Source: Ardenticatenales bacterium (lineage in GTDB: Bacteria; Chloroflexota; Anaerolineae; Epilineales; Epilineaceae). Taken from it: a stretch of DNA of 64,000 nucleotides. The stretch is taken from assembly GCA_020853525.1 (NCBI GenBank), contig JADYYS010000027.1, positions 1 through 64,000 on the forward strand, given 5' to 3'. Position numbers and translations under genes: made by a program. A model generated the notes under the pieces. It made no database searches. It was not told the origin of the DNA and worked only from the letters and a program-made list of their open reading frames with translations. Position 1 is the stretch's first letter. Each line of letters opens with the position of its first letter. This document shows positions 31,928 to 39,483 of the stretch, one piece after another.

Positions 31928-32932
31928 GTGAAAGTTCTGGTTGCCACCAAAGACCTGGCCGTGTTCGATGTCCTGCAGGGGTTGACCGGACTCGAGTACG
32001 ACAAGGCCCTGTTCACGGGTCAGATCTATGACGCGCTGCCTGGCGCACAGCTCATCATCGTCGACTTCGACGACCTGGTTGAGCATCCGTACAGTGTCGG
32101 GATGCTGCGGGGGATCCTGTCGGACAGCGACGTCCCGTTCGTGTCCAGCGAGGAGTTCCTGGCCGAGCCCGACGCCTGGCTGCGCGAGGCGCGCCGCCTT
32201 TCGGGCGACTCGAGCGACATGCCGACGAAGCGCACGATCGCGTTCATCTCGTACTCGGGCGGCGTCGGCAAGTCCGTCATCGCGATGGACACGGCCAAGC
32301 ACTTCGCCGAGCGCACCAAGCTGCCGGTCTGCTTGATCGAGTTCACGTACGGCGAGTCGGCGCTGAGCGCCCTCGTCGGCAAGCAGCTGCCGGCGCTCTT
32401 CGAGCTCGCCACACAGCCGGACATCGAGCCCTACGTCTGGAACAACGTCACGCTCGTCCCAATGGACTACGACAACTCGCGTGACCTCTCGATCCAGCTC
32501 CTGGGCAAGTACCTCAAGGACGTCATGCGCGAGCACGTCCTGACGGTGATCGACGCGCGCTGGCCGCACGCCCTGATCGGCGCGGTCCGCGACGAGATCG
32601 ACCGCTGGTACTGCGTGGCCACGGCCGATCGGCCGGATGCCGTCGAGAACGCCGAGAAGCTGGCGGCCGAGATGGGGCCGAAGGCCGGCGTGTTGATGAA
32701 CCAGATGGGCGGCATCGTGGACTCGGTCGCCCTTTCGGGTATCGAGCGCAATGTCGAGTTGCCCGTCCTGCGGTCCGCCGACCGGTTCGAAGGCAAGTTG
32801 GGCAAGCGGGTCTTGTTCCACACCTATGGCCCAGCGGTGTGGGGGGCTTACGAGCCGAAGGGTCCGTTCGCGAACCTCTTCGGCAGCGGCCGGAGCAAGA
32901 AGGCGGCCAAGCCCGCCGTCCAGCCGACCTGA
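31928..32932 (+). CDS. cpaE: CpaE/TadZ-like pilus assembly ATPase
   Basis: 334 aa from GTG 31928, chosen because GAGAGGTG lies before it and the protein then starts directly in a receiver-like fold (KVLVATKDLAVFDVLQGLTG). An N-terminal atypical receiver (residues ~1-95) is followed by a MinD/ParA-like P-loop domain with ISYSGGVGKSVIAMD near 105-118. The MinD-type 'signature' Lys before GG is Ser here, but the Walker Lys is kept. Later segments (LTVIDARWPHAL, VATADRPDAVENAEKL, GVLMNQ) follow the ParA fold. CpaE/TadZ localises the Tad pilus machine, usually to a pole. First gene of the Tad operon. Confidence 0.78.
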   Translation: MKVLVATKDLAVFDVLQGLTGLEYDKALFTGQIYDALPGAQLIIVDFDDLVEHPYSVGMLRGILSDSDVPFVSSEEFLAEPDAWLREARRLSGDSSDMPTKRTIAFISYSGGVGKSVIAMDTAKHFAERTKLPVCLIEFTYGESALSALVGKQLPALFELATQPDIEPYVWNNVTLVPMDYDNSRDLSIQLLGKYLKDVMREHVLTVIDARWPHALIGAVRDEIDRWYCVATADRPDAVENAEKLAAEMGPKAGVLMNQMGGIVDSVALSGIERNVELPVLRSADRFEGKLGKRVLFHTYGPAVWGAYEPKGPFANLFGSGRSKKAAKPAVQPT

Positions 32933-32983
32933 TCGACGCCTGACCACACGCCTTAATCTGAGGACACGGGGGAGAACCGCACG

Positions 32984-33820
32984 ATGAATATCCGTTCGAT
33001 TGCCCTGATCGCCGGTGTCGGTATTCTCGGCATCGGCGCGCTCATGTATCTGTCGAGCCTGTTCAACAAGCCGCAGACGGCAACACCGGTGAATGTGGCC
33101 GTGGCGGCCGCGGCCATCGAGCCGTACACGATCGTCACGCAGGACATGCTCAAGAGCACGACGCTCTCGCCGACGCAGGCCCGCGACCGCGGCGCCTACC
33201 CGGTGGACTTCGTGCCCGGCAAGATGACGACGGCGCGCATCGCACCGGGCGACATCATCAGCACGAAGAACGCGCTGCCGCCGGAGGAGGTCCGCTACGT
33301 CAAGGATCTCAACCTCGAGATCGTTTCGTTCGGCGCTTCGCCCGAGAAGCTGGTGGGCGGCAAGCTGCGCCCCGGCCACATCGTGAACGTGTACGGCTCG
33401 GGCCGCGATGACGACAACCGCGAGTTCACCGTCCTCGTCGAGCCGCGCGTATGGGTCGTCGGCGTCTCGGCGGCGGGCAGCGCGCCGTCGCAGGCCACGC
33501 GGCAGCCGGACCCGCTCACGGGGGAGATCAAGACGTCCGGCGATGCGCGCGAGCGACCGGTGACACTCGTCACCGTCGCGGTGCCGCCGGACAAGGCATT
33601 CCACATCATCGACGCCCTCGGCGCGCAGAACCTGGACCCGTGGCTGACGCTTGCCGCCAACCAGACGCCGGGCCAGCTGTATGCTACCCCGGCCACAGCC
33701 GCCACCGCCACGAACGGCCTGCCGTACGACCTGTCCCTCACCGCGACGGCCCTGGCCAACATCCTCAAGAGCACGCCGGCGCCGCAGCCGCCCCGCACCG
33801 GGGGAGGCGGTGGCCGATGA
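32984..33820 (+). CDS. cpaB: Flp pilus assembly protein CpaB/RcpC
   Basis: 278 aa. One N-terminal membrane helix (residues ~5-25) precedes a SAF-type domain (VNVAVAAAAIEPYTIVTQDMLKSTTLS... through PGDIISTKNALP), the CpaB signature; the C-terminal part carries a beta domain with VNVYGSGRDDDNREFTVLVEPRVWVVGV. In diderms CpaB works with the secretin; no secretin gene is seen here, so it probably acts at or in the cell wall. ATG 32984 has GGGGGAGAA 7 nt upstream. It overlaps tadA by 4 nt (ATGA). Confidence 0.85.
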   Translation: MNIRSIALIAGVGILGIGALMYLSSLFNKPQTATPVNVAVAAAAIEPYTIVTQDMLKSTTLSPTQARDRGAYPVDFVPGKMTTARIAPGDIISTKNALPPEEVRYVKDLNLEIVSFGASPEKLVGGKLRPGHIVNVYGSGRDDDNREFTVLVEPRVWVVGVSAAGSAPSQATRQPDPLTGEIKTSGDARERPVTLVTVAVPPDKAFHIIDALGAQNLDPWLTLAANQTPGQLYATPATAATATNGLPYDLSLTATALANILKSTPAPQPPRTGGGGGR

Positions 33821-35034
33821 GCAGCGTCGCACGCTACGACTACAACGATATCGTCAAGAAGGTTCAGGACTACTGCGTCCGGCGTGAGATCCCGGTGCCG
33901 CGTTGGCGCCGCGCAAACGCGGTGAATCCCGAGGAGGAGCTCGCATTCCACGCCAACGTGCTGCGGGCCATGAAGGAGCTGCGACTCGATGTCGCCGAAG
34001 AGGACCGGCAGGCGGTGGCGCGCGAGGTCGCGAACCGGATCACCGGCCTCGGCGTCCTGCAGCCGTACCTGGAGCAGGAAGGCGTCGAGGAGATCATCGT
34101 CCGCAAGGGCTTCGTCCAGATCGAGCGCATGGGCCAGATCCATGACGTCGGCGAGGTTGCTCCGGACGAGTACTTCTACCGGATGACCCGCCGCATCGCC
34201 GACCTCGAGGGCAAGGAGATCGGCGCCGAGGACCCGCAGATCAAGCTCGGACTGCCGGACGGCTCGCGCTTCACCGCCGCCATCCCGCCGCTCTCCCGCG
34301 AGGGCACCGCCATCAACATCCGGCGGTTCTCGCGCAAGAAGCTCACGTTCGAGGACCTGATCGAGTACAAGGCGATCGACGCCGAGACGGCGGAGTTCCT
34401 CAAGGGCGTCGCGCGGATGATGGACAAGAGCGCGATCTTCTCGGGCCGTCCGGGCGCCGGCAAGACGACGATCCTGAACGCGTTCACGCAGTACCTGCCC
34501 AAGCACTGCCAGCTGGCGCTCGTCGAGACGTTCCAGGAAGTGCAGCCGCAGCTCGGCCACTACGCCCACCTCGTCGTCGAGGAAGGGCACGGCGAGGTCG
34601 GGCGCGTCGTCAACGTCGTCTTCCTGCGGATGCGGCCGGACGTCATGATCATCGGCGAGACGGTGTCGGAAGAGGCCATCGAGTTCATCATGGGCCTCAA
34701 CCTCGGGATCACGGCCTACACGACGACGCACGCGCACTCCGCCCGCTTGGCGATGACGCGCATCGAGACGCTGTCGCGCGGCAGCGGCATTCCGCTCGAC
34801 GAGCGGCGCGAGATCATCGGCTCCGGCCTCGGTCTGGCGGTCCACATCCACAAGGGCTACGACCCGGACAGCCAGCAGTACAAGCGCTACATGCGGGAGA
34901 TGATCGCGGTGCACGGCGTCACGCGCGGCACCGGCGAGGCGGTCGAGTACGACTACGAGGTCATCAAGGAGTACGACATGCGGCGCAAGACGTGGACGCC
35001 GCTGCGAGAACCGCGCCGCTGGCGCGAAGCGTAG
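33817..35034 (+). CDS. tadA: Tad/Flp pilus assembly ATPase TadA/CpaF
   Basis: 405 aa. Secretion ATPase of the VirB11/PulE superfamily that powers pilin assembly. An N-terminal helical region with VLQPYLEQEGVEEIIVRKG leads to the core: RRFSRKKLTFEDLIEYKAID, Walker A SGRPGAGKTTIL (~210-221), Asp box LALVETFQEVQP, Walker B MRPDVMIIGETVSEEA, and His box AYTTTHAHSARLAMTRIETL. ATG 33817 overlaps the cpaB stop and has GGGGGAGG upstream. TadB and TadC follow, the membrane platform on which it acts. Confidence 0.93.
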   Translation: MSSVARYDYNDIVKKVQDYCVRREIPVPRWRRANAVNPEEELAFHANVLRAMKELRLDVAEEDRQAVAREVANRITGLGVLQPYLEQEGVEEIIVRKGFVQIERMGQIHDVGEVAPDEYFYRMTRRIADLEGKEIGAEDPQIKLGLPDGSRFTAAIPPLSREGTAINIRRFSRKKLTFEDLIEYKAIDAETAEFLKGVARMMDKSAIFSGRPGAGKTTILNAFTQYLPKHCQLALVETFQEVQPQLGHYAHLVVEEGHGEVGRVVNVVFLRMRPDVMIIGETVSEEAIEFIMGLNLGITAYTTTHAHSARLAMTRIETLSRGSGIPLDERREIIGSGLGLAVHIHKGYDPDSQQYKRYMREMIAVHGVTRGTGEAVEYDYEVIKEYDMRRKTWTPLREPRRWREA

Positions 35035-35058
35035 CCGCGGTCAGCTGGAGGCGATGCC

Positions 35059-35952
35059 ATGAGCCCAATCTTCCTCCTGATGGTAGGCGGCGGCCTGATC
35101 GTCGGCTTTCTGGTGTACGACTGGATAACGCACCGCATGCGCGGCCGGCTCAAGAAGGGCCGGGCCATCGCCAAGAAGAAGGTCAGCAGCAAGATCGACT
35201 GGAAGGTGTACGCCCTCGGGATCTACACCGTGGTCGTCTTCTACCTCTACATCCGCGGGCTGAACCGCGCCATCGTGCCGGAGGGAATGGATCCGATCGA
35301 TGTCGAGGCGGTGATCAAGCGCGCCTGGGCTCCGGCCGTCTTCATCCTGATCGTGGGCGGCTGGCTCACGTGGCGGCAGTCGAAGGCGGCCCGGGTCGGC
35401 GAGCGGTTGCTCATCACCGGTCAGGTGGCCGAGCTCGTGGCCGCGTTCAAAAGCGTCTTCCGCATCCGGCCGACGGTCTTCAATGCGCTCGAGGAGTCCA
35501 ACAAGAAGATCCCGCAGCCCGTCGGCGGTGCGGTGGCCCATGCGGTGACCACCTTCTACGTGACGGCGCATCCGGCCCGGGCGTGGAGCGAGCTGCGCGA
35601 GCGGATCCAGGATCCGTACATGGAGCAGTTCGTGTACATCCTGCAGCGCGGTGAGGACTCCAAGCACGAGGACATCATGGTCGCGCTCGACGGCCTGCTC
35701 AAGCGCCTTCGGCGGGCGCGGGAGCTGCGGGACAAGTCCGAGGTGAACATGACGGTCGTCACCGGGCAGACGCGAATCATCCAGTTGATCGCGCTCGCCA
35801 TGATCGCCGTGATCGGCTTCGTGCCGATGCTGCGCGAGCTGTACGAGTACACGGCCGGTCAGATCATGTTCCTCATCGTCGCCGGCATCTCGGTCGGGAC
35901 GAGCTACATCATCGAGCGGAAGGCCGTGACGCTCAAGGAGAAGGTTCTCTGA
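35059..35952 (+). CDS. tadB: Tad pilus inner-membrane platform protein TadB-like
   Basis: 297 aa. A helix at the N-terminus (residues ~5-18), two helices near 50-70 and 88-105, a cytosolic T2SSF-type four-helix domain (~115-225; LKRLRRARELRDKSEVNM near its end) and two C-terminal membrane helices (~235-285). This is the TadB layout, although an extra N-terminal helix is present and the sequence is diverged. TadB and TadC form the membrane platform that receives pilins and is driven by TadA. ATG 35059 has GGAGG about 10 nt upstream; its stop overlaps the tadC start by one base. Confidence 0.85.
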   Translation: MSPIFLLMVGGGLIVGFLVYDWITHRMRGRLKKGRAIAKKKVSSKIDWKVYALGIYTVVVFYLYIRGLNRAIVPEGMDPIDVEAVIKRAWAPAVFILIVGGWLTWRQSKAARVGERLLITGQVAELVAAFKSVFRIRPTVFNALEESNKKIPQPVGGAVAHAVTTFYVTAHPARAWSELRERIQDPYMEQFVYILQRGEDSKHEDIMVALDGLLKRLRRARELRDKSEVNMTVVTGQTRIIQLIALAMIAVIGFVPMLRELYEYTAGQIMFLIVAGISVGTSYIIERKAVTLKEKVL

Positions 35953-36617
35953 TGGATTTCTCCATCATGCTCGCGATCGTCGCGGTCTTCATGTTCGGCA
36001 TCGGCATGGCCGTGATGTGGCGTCCGTTCTGGCGCATTCAGGCCAAGCGCCGCGCGCCACGCTACGCCCGGTACCGGCCGCGGAACTGGTGGCGCCGGGT
36101 GCGCAAGCGGCCGGCCTTCGAGGTTGACCTGCCGACCGTCCGCGACTTCGTCCTCACGCTGCAGCTGTCGCTCAGCCTGGCCGAGACGATGGCGGGCGCA
36201 CTGAACCAGGCGGCCAAGCAGTTCGGCGACCGTGGCCAGTTCGGCAAGCGGTTGATCACCCGCGTTCGCTCGCAGCTGCAGGTCGAGCCTGAGGCCGTCA
36301 TCCGGGCGCTGGCGACGGACTTCAACAACGAGCACTTGGCCGAGCTCTCCGAGCGCCTCGAGCTGGCGCACGAAGGCGGTCTCTCCTACTCCGAGGCCGT
36401 CAACACGACGCTCGACGACATCGAGGAGGAGATCCGCATCCGCGTCGAGAAGGACATCGAGCGGGCGCCGGTCATCCTGACGATCCCGATGATCATGGGC
36501 GTCTTCTTCATGACGCTTCTCCTCCTCGGGGCACCGCTCATCCTGCTCTTCGTGAAGAACTTGGGCGGCGCGACCGGCCCCGGCACGACGGACATCCCGG
36601 GCATCGGCGGCGGTTGA
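35952..36617 (+). CDS. tadC: Tad pilus inner-membrane platform protein TadC-like
   Basis: 221 aa. An N-terminal membrane helix (residues ~3-24), a T2SSF-type helical domain (~55-165; VRDFVLTLQLSLSLAETMAGAL matches the start of TadC domains, and ATDFNNEHLAELSERLELA the middle), and a C-terminal hydrophobic segment (~173-197). It is somewhat shorter than many TadC proteins (about 280 aa), as if one membrane helix were missing. The ATG shares its A with the tadB TGA, giving strong coupling. 165 nt later comes the promoter and gene of the major pilin. Confidence 0.82.
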   Translation: MDFSIMLAIVAVFMFGIGMAVMWRPFWRIQAKRRAPRYARYRPRNWWRRVRKRPAFEVDLPTVRDFVLTLQLSLSLAETMAGALNQAAKQFGDRGQFGKRLITRVRSQLQVEPEAVIRALATDFNNEHLAELSERLELAHEGGLSYSEAVNTTLDDIEEEIRIRVEKDIERAPVILTIPMIMGVFFMTLLLLGAPLILLFVKNLGGATGPGTTDIPGIGGG

Positions 36618-36713
36618 GCGATTCGGCAGTGCAGGCGACAGGCAGCGAGAGCGACGAAGCCTGACGCGAACCTGACAATTCGGCGCAAGGGGCCAAATTG
36701 GTCCGCAGACCCC

Positions 36714-36742
36714 TTGCAATCGCCGTTCGGACTGGTTATACT
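36714..36742 (+). promoter_or_regulatory. Strong promoter of the Flp pilin gene
   Basis: TTGCAA (36714-36719) and TATACT (36737-36742) are spaced 17 bp apart. The ATG of flp follows 40 nt after the -10 box. A separate, near-consensus promoter plus the terminator behind flp explains how the pilin can be made in excess over the assembly proteins. Confidence 0.75.
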
Positions 36743-36782
36743 AGCCGTACCTTTTCATCCTCACCTTCAGGAGGCCTAAACC

Positions 36783-37040
36783 ATGATCGGTACGTTCAAG
36801 CGTTTCTGGCAGGACGAGACTGGCCCGGAGCTCGTTGAGTGGGCTCTGGTCACCATCATCCTCGTCGTTGCCACCCTGGTGCTCTACGCCGCGGTCGGCC
36901 GCACGATCGGCACGGTTCTGTGCGCGATCAAGTGCTGGGTGGCCAAGGTTCGCGACGGTGGCAACATCACCACCCTCACGAGCCGCACGATCTGCGACAC
37001 CTCGACCTACCAGTGCGAGGCCGGCGAGGACGCGGGCTAG
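36783..37040 (+). CDS. flp: Flp/Fap-family major pilin
   Basis: 85 aa. A short basic leader (MIGTFKRFWQDETG) ends at the prepilin cleavage site Gly14/Pro15; the mature protein begins PELVEWALVTIILVVATLVLY with the essential Glu at +5 (Glu19) and one membrane helix. The C-terminus has four cysteines and an Asp/Glu-rich end. Flp pilins polymerise into thin adhesive fibres after removal of the leader by the TadV peptidase (37596). A Pro at +1 is unusual. AGGAGG lies 9 nt before the ATG. Own strong promoter at 36714 and intrinsic terminator at 37085 make it a separate transcription unit inside the Tad locus. Confidence 0.9.
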   Translation: MIGTFKRFWQDETGPELVEWALVTIILVVATLVLYAAVGRTIGTVLCAIKCWVAKVRDGGNITTLTSRTICDTSTYQCEAGEDAG

Positions 37041-37084
37041 TCATCGCCCCGGGACTTTCGTCCCACCACCGGAAACGGGTGACG

Positions 37085-37123
37085 ACCGGGCAGGGCAGCA
37101 CAGCTGCCCTGCCCGGTTCCTTT
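37085..37123 (+). terminator. Intrinsic terminator after flp
   Basis: A perfect 15-bp stem (37085-37099 with 37103-37117) and 3-nt loop ACA are followed by TCCTTT. It is 45 nt downstream of the flp stop and is the best Rho-independent terminator in the window. Confidence 0.85.
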
Positions 37124-37292
37124 ATGAGGTCCTGGTCCCGCTCATCGAGCGGGCGACGAGCGGGTCGTGGCATGCCGATTGCTGAGCGACCCGGTATGGC
37201 TATTGTCGATCTTCCAGTGTCCTTGTCCGGCCTGCGCGGCGCCGTCGAAGGCGGCCGCCGCGGCCCAGCCGGCACTTGCGGGAGGTGTACTC

Positions 37293-37532
37293 ATGCGCAC
37301 CAAGCTTCCGTTGCGCACCAAGCTCCAGATGCGCACCAAGCTCCAGAGCTTCTGGCGCGACACCGACGGGGCGGAGATGCTCGAGTGGGCGGTCGTGACG
37401 GCCGTGCTGCTCATCGTGACGATCCCGATCATCCTGGCGATCCAGGACGAGGTCATGCTGTTCTACGAGCGGATCTTCGGAGCAATGGAGAAGCCGCCAC
37501 CGGGCGACTTCATCACGCCCGTCACGCCGTAG
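37293..37532 (+). CDS. Second Flp-like pilin
   Basis: 79 aa from ATG 37293, which has GGGAGGTG 5 nt upstream. The leader contains three near copies of [ML]RTKL[PQ] encoded by an 18-bp direct repeat, then FWRDTDG; cleavage is expected after Gly26, giving AEMLEWAVVTAVLLIVTIPIIL with Glu at +5 (Glu31). The C-terminus is Pro-rich and lacks cysteines. It is probably a minor pilin or an alternative fibre subunit. It sits between the flp terminator and the prepilin peptidase gene; the 160 nt upstream of its ATG show no clear promoter. Confidence 0.8.
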   Translation: MRTKLPLRTKLQMRTKLQSFWRDTDGAEMLEWAVVTAVLLIVTIPIILAIQDEVMLFYERIFGAMEKPPPGDFITPVTP

Positions 37533-37595
37533 GGCGGGGCGGTGTACAGCCGAACGCAATTGGCGCGCGTGTCGCTCGGTCGGGCAGGCTAGCCC

Positions 37596-38201
37596 ATGAC
37601 GGCACTGCAGATCTTCGACATCGGGACGCGCGTCGTGATCACGGTGTGGCTGGTGCTGATCTCGATGCGCGACACCCGGCAGGGCATCATCCTCAACCGG
37701 ATGACCGGCCCGATCTTCCTGGGCGTAGGCGTGTTGCAGATCCTGTACGCCGCCATCGTGCTCCGCACGACACCCGCCCTGCCCGGCGAGCCGGGCTGGT
37801 GGGTGCGGCCGATCTTCATCCTGGTGGGCTTCGCGATCTGCTTCGGGTTGTGGATGCTCCACTTCATCGGCGGCGGCGACGCGAAGTTCCTCATGGCGCT
37901 CCTGGCGCTGTTTCCGCACAGCGAGTTCGTTCTGCTCATGGCGGTCGTGCTGTTCGTCGTGACGTCGGCGTTGTTCGCGGCCGAGGTTTGGCGGGCCGGG
38001 TTGATGAACAAGCTCCGCGCGCTGCGCACCCGCGCCCTCACCGGCGCGCTGCTGCCGACGGAGGCCGACCTGACGGAGCACGGCAAGCCGCTGGCATGGA
38101 CGTACGCGCTGCCGGCCGCCATCTACGTTTGGCCCTATTGGAGCGGCCTCGAGCCGTATGTCACGCACTTCCGGCAGTTTCTCGCGGCGCTGGGCGCCTG
38201 A
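37596..38201 (+). CDS. tadV: Prepilin peptidase TadV/CpaA (A24 family)
   Basis: 201 aa, about five to six membrane helices. Aspartyl protease of the A24 family: first catalytic Asp26 in RDTRQGIILNR and second Asp95 in GGGDAKF, the GxGD motif. It removes the leader peptides of the Flp pilins and TadE-like pseudopilins encoded around it, cutting at the cytosolic membrane face. It is larger than typical CpaA (~150-170 aa), with an extra loop between helices and a C-terminal region near 150-200. ATG 37596 has no strong ribosome binding site. Confidence 0.88.
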   Translation: MTALQIFDIGTRVVITVWLVLISMRDTRQGIILNRMTGPIFLGVGVLQILYAAIVLRTTPALPGEPGWWVRPIFILVGFAICFGLWMLHFIGGGDAKFLMALLALFPHSEFVLLMAVVLFVVTSALFAAEVWRAGLMNKLRALRTRALTGALLPTEADLTEHGKPLAWTYALPAAIYVWPYWSGLEPYVTHFRQFLAALGA

Positions 38202-38246
38202 GATCGTGAGCGCGCCGCCGGCCTCACCGGAGAGAGGACCTTGACG

Positions 38247-38750
38247 ATGAACCGATGGTTCAGCTTCACACCCGATCTGCCTCCTGGGCGGGTGCTGCGG
38301 CGTCTCGTGCAGCGCTTCACCGCGGACCGGAGCGGCGCCACGGCCATCCAGGCGATGGCCATGATGCCGTTGATCCTCATCAGCACCTTCGGCCTCATCA
38401 AGGCCTGGGAGGTCATGCAGGTGCGCGAGTCCTTGCACACCGGCACGTACGAGGCGGTGCGCTACCTGTCGCTCTACCCGCCCGCCGTGGCCAGCGAGGA
38501 TGAGTGGGCCACCATCGCCCGCCGCTTGATCGAGAACGAACTCAAGAACAACCCCTGGATCACGCGAACCGATCTCTTCGCAAACAGCTTGGTCATCGAC
38601 GTGACGTTCGACTCCTCGGGCGAGTATGAGTGCAAGATGGACTTCGAAATGGCCGTCGCGTTCAACTACGAGATGGCCAGCGTCAAGCCCTTCCCAGGGG
38701 TCGGGTTCCACCTGAACGAGAAGCGAAGGGGGGAGATCCTATGCAGATGA
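38247..38750 (+). CDS. TadE-like minor pilin
   Basis: 167 aa from ATG 38247 (a TTG two codons earlier is possible; GAGAGG lies upstream). A basic leader ends in DRSG, followed by ATAIQAMAMMPLILISTFGL, the TadE-type prepilin helix, and a small extracytoplasmic domain. The residue at +5, Glu in most TadE proteins, is Gln35 here. TadE-like pseudopilins are processed by TadV and needed for pilus assembly. It overlaps the next TadE-like gene by 10 nt. Confidence 0.78.
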   Translation: MNRWFSFTPDLPPGRVLRRLVQRFTADRSGATAIQAMAMMPLILISTFGLIKAWEVMQVRESLHTGTYEAVRYLSLYPPAVASEDEWATIARRLIENELKNNPWITRTDLFANSLVIDVTFDSSGEYECKMDFEMAVAFNYEMASVKPFPGVGFHLNEKRRGEILCR

Positions 38751-39460
38751 CCTTGCTGCGAAAGGTTCGCGGGCTGGCCAGCCGCTGGCAAGCCGACCGC
38801 TCAGGCGCGTCGCTCGTCCAGTTCGTGGCCGTCCTGCCCGCTTTTGTCGTGATCGTGTACGGAACGTACACCGTGTGGTCCGTGATGAGCTCGCGCGACC
38901 GCCTGTGCAACGCGGCATGGCAGGCCGCCCGTTACCTGCAGGTCGAGGGTCCGCGGTTTCCCGAGGAATCGCGGTACCCGGAGGACTGGGCCGCGGTGGC
39001 GCTGGACTTCCTGAAGGAGGAGGCGGCCGGTTCGGAGCTGCTCGCGAGCCAGACTCTCGACCTGGACAACGTCCTGATCTGGCCGTCTGCCGGAAACGGG
39101 CCGCACGGCGAGCCCCAGCCGCCCGCAAGCTCCGAGGATTCGACGGCCGACGCCGTCAATGACGCCCAGTTCGCGGTCCGCTTCACGGTGGACATGCCGC
39201 ACCCGTTCCCGCGCTTCTGGGCCGGCAAGCCGGACGAGACAGAAGTGGAGACGGAGGCACGGGCCCATCTGACGCTGACGTGCCAGCGCTTCGCCTACGT
39301 CGAGGTGCCGCCGTTCAAGGCAACGGCAGCCGCGCGGGGCCGCGACTGCCCGCGCTGCAACGACGATCCGCCGGAGTGCCCACCCGGGCCAACGCCGACG
39401 CCGTGCCCTGATCCGGATGATCCGGTGTGCCGGTGCCTCTGCCCGTGTGTTCCGCGGTAG
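38741..39460 (+). CDS. TadE-like minor pilin with Pro/Cys-rich tail
   Basis: 239 aa. Leader ...QADRSG, then ASLVQFVAVLPAFVVIVYG; the +5 position is Gln27 instead of Glu. A ~150-residue extracytoplasmic domain follows, with a last 40 residues rich in Pro and Cys (CPRC, CPPGPTPTPCP, CRCLCPC), nine or so cysteines that could form a disulfide-locked or metal-binding tip. ATG 38741 has GGGGGGAG 6 nt upstream and overlaps the previous gene. It probably sits at the fibre base or tip. Confidence 0.75.
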   Translation: MQMTLLRKVRGLASRWQADRSGASLVQFVAVLPAFVVIVYGTYTVWSVMSSRDRLCNAAWQAARYLQVEGPRFPEESRYPEDWAAVALDFLKEEAAGSELLASQTLDLDNVLIWPSAGNGPHGEPQPPASSEDSTADAVNDAQFAVRFTVDMPHPFPRFWAGKPDETEVETEARAHLTLTCQRFAYVEVPPFKATAAARGRDCPRCNDDPPECPPGPTPTPCPDPDDPVCRCLCPCVPR

Positions 39461-39483
39461 TCGGCAGCAAGGAAGGACGGACG

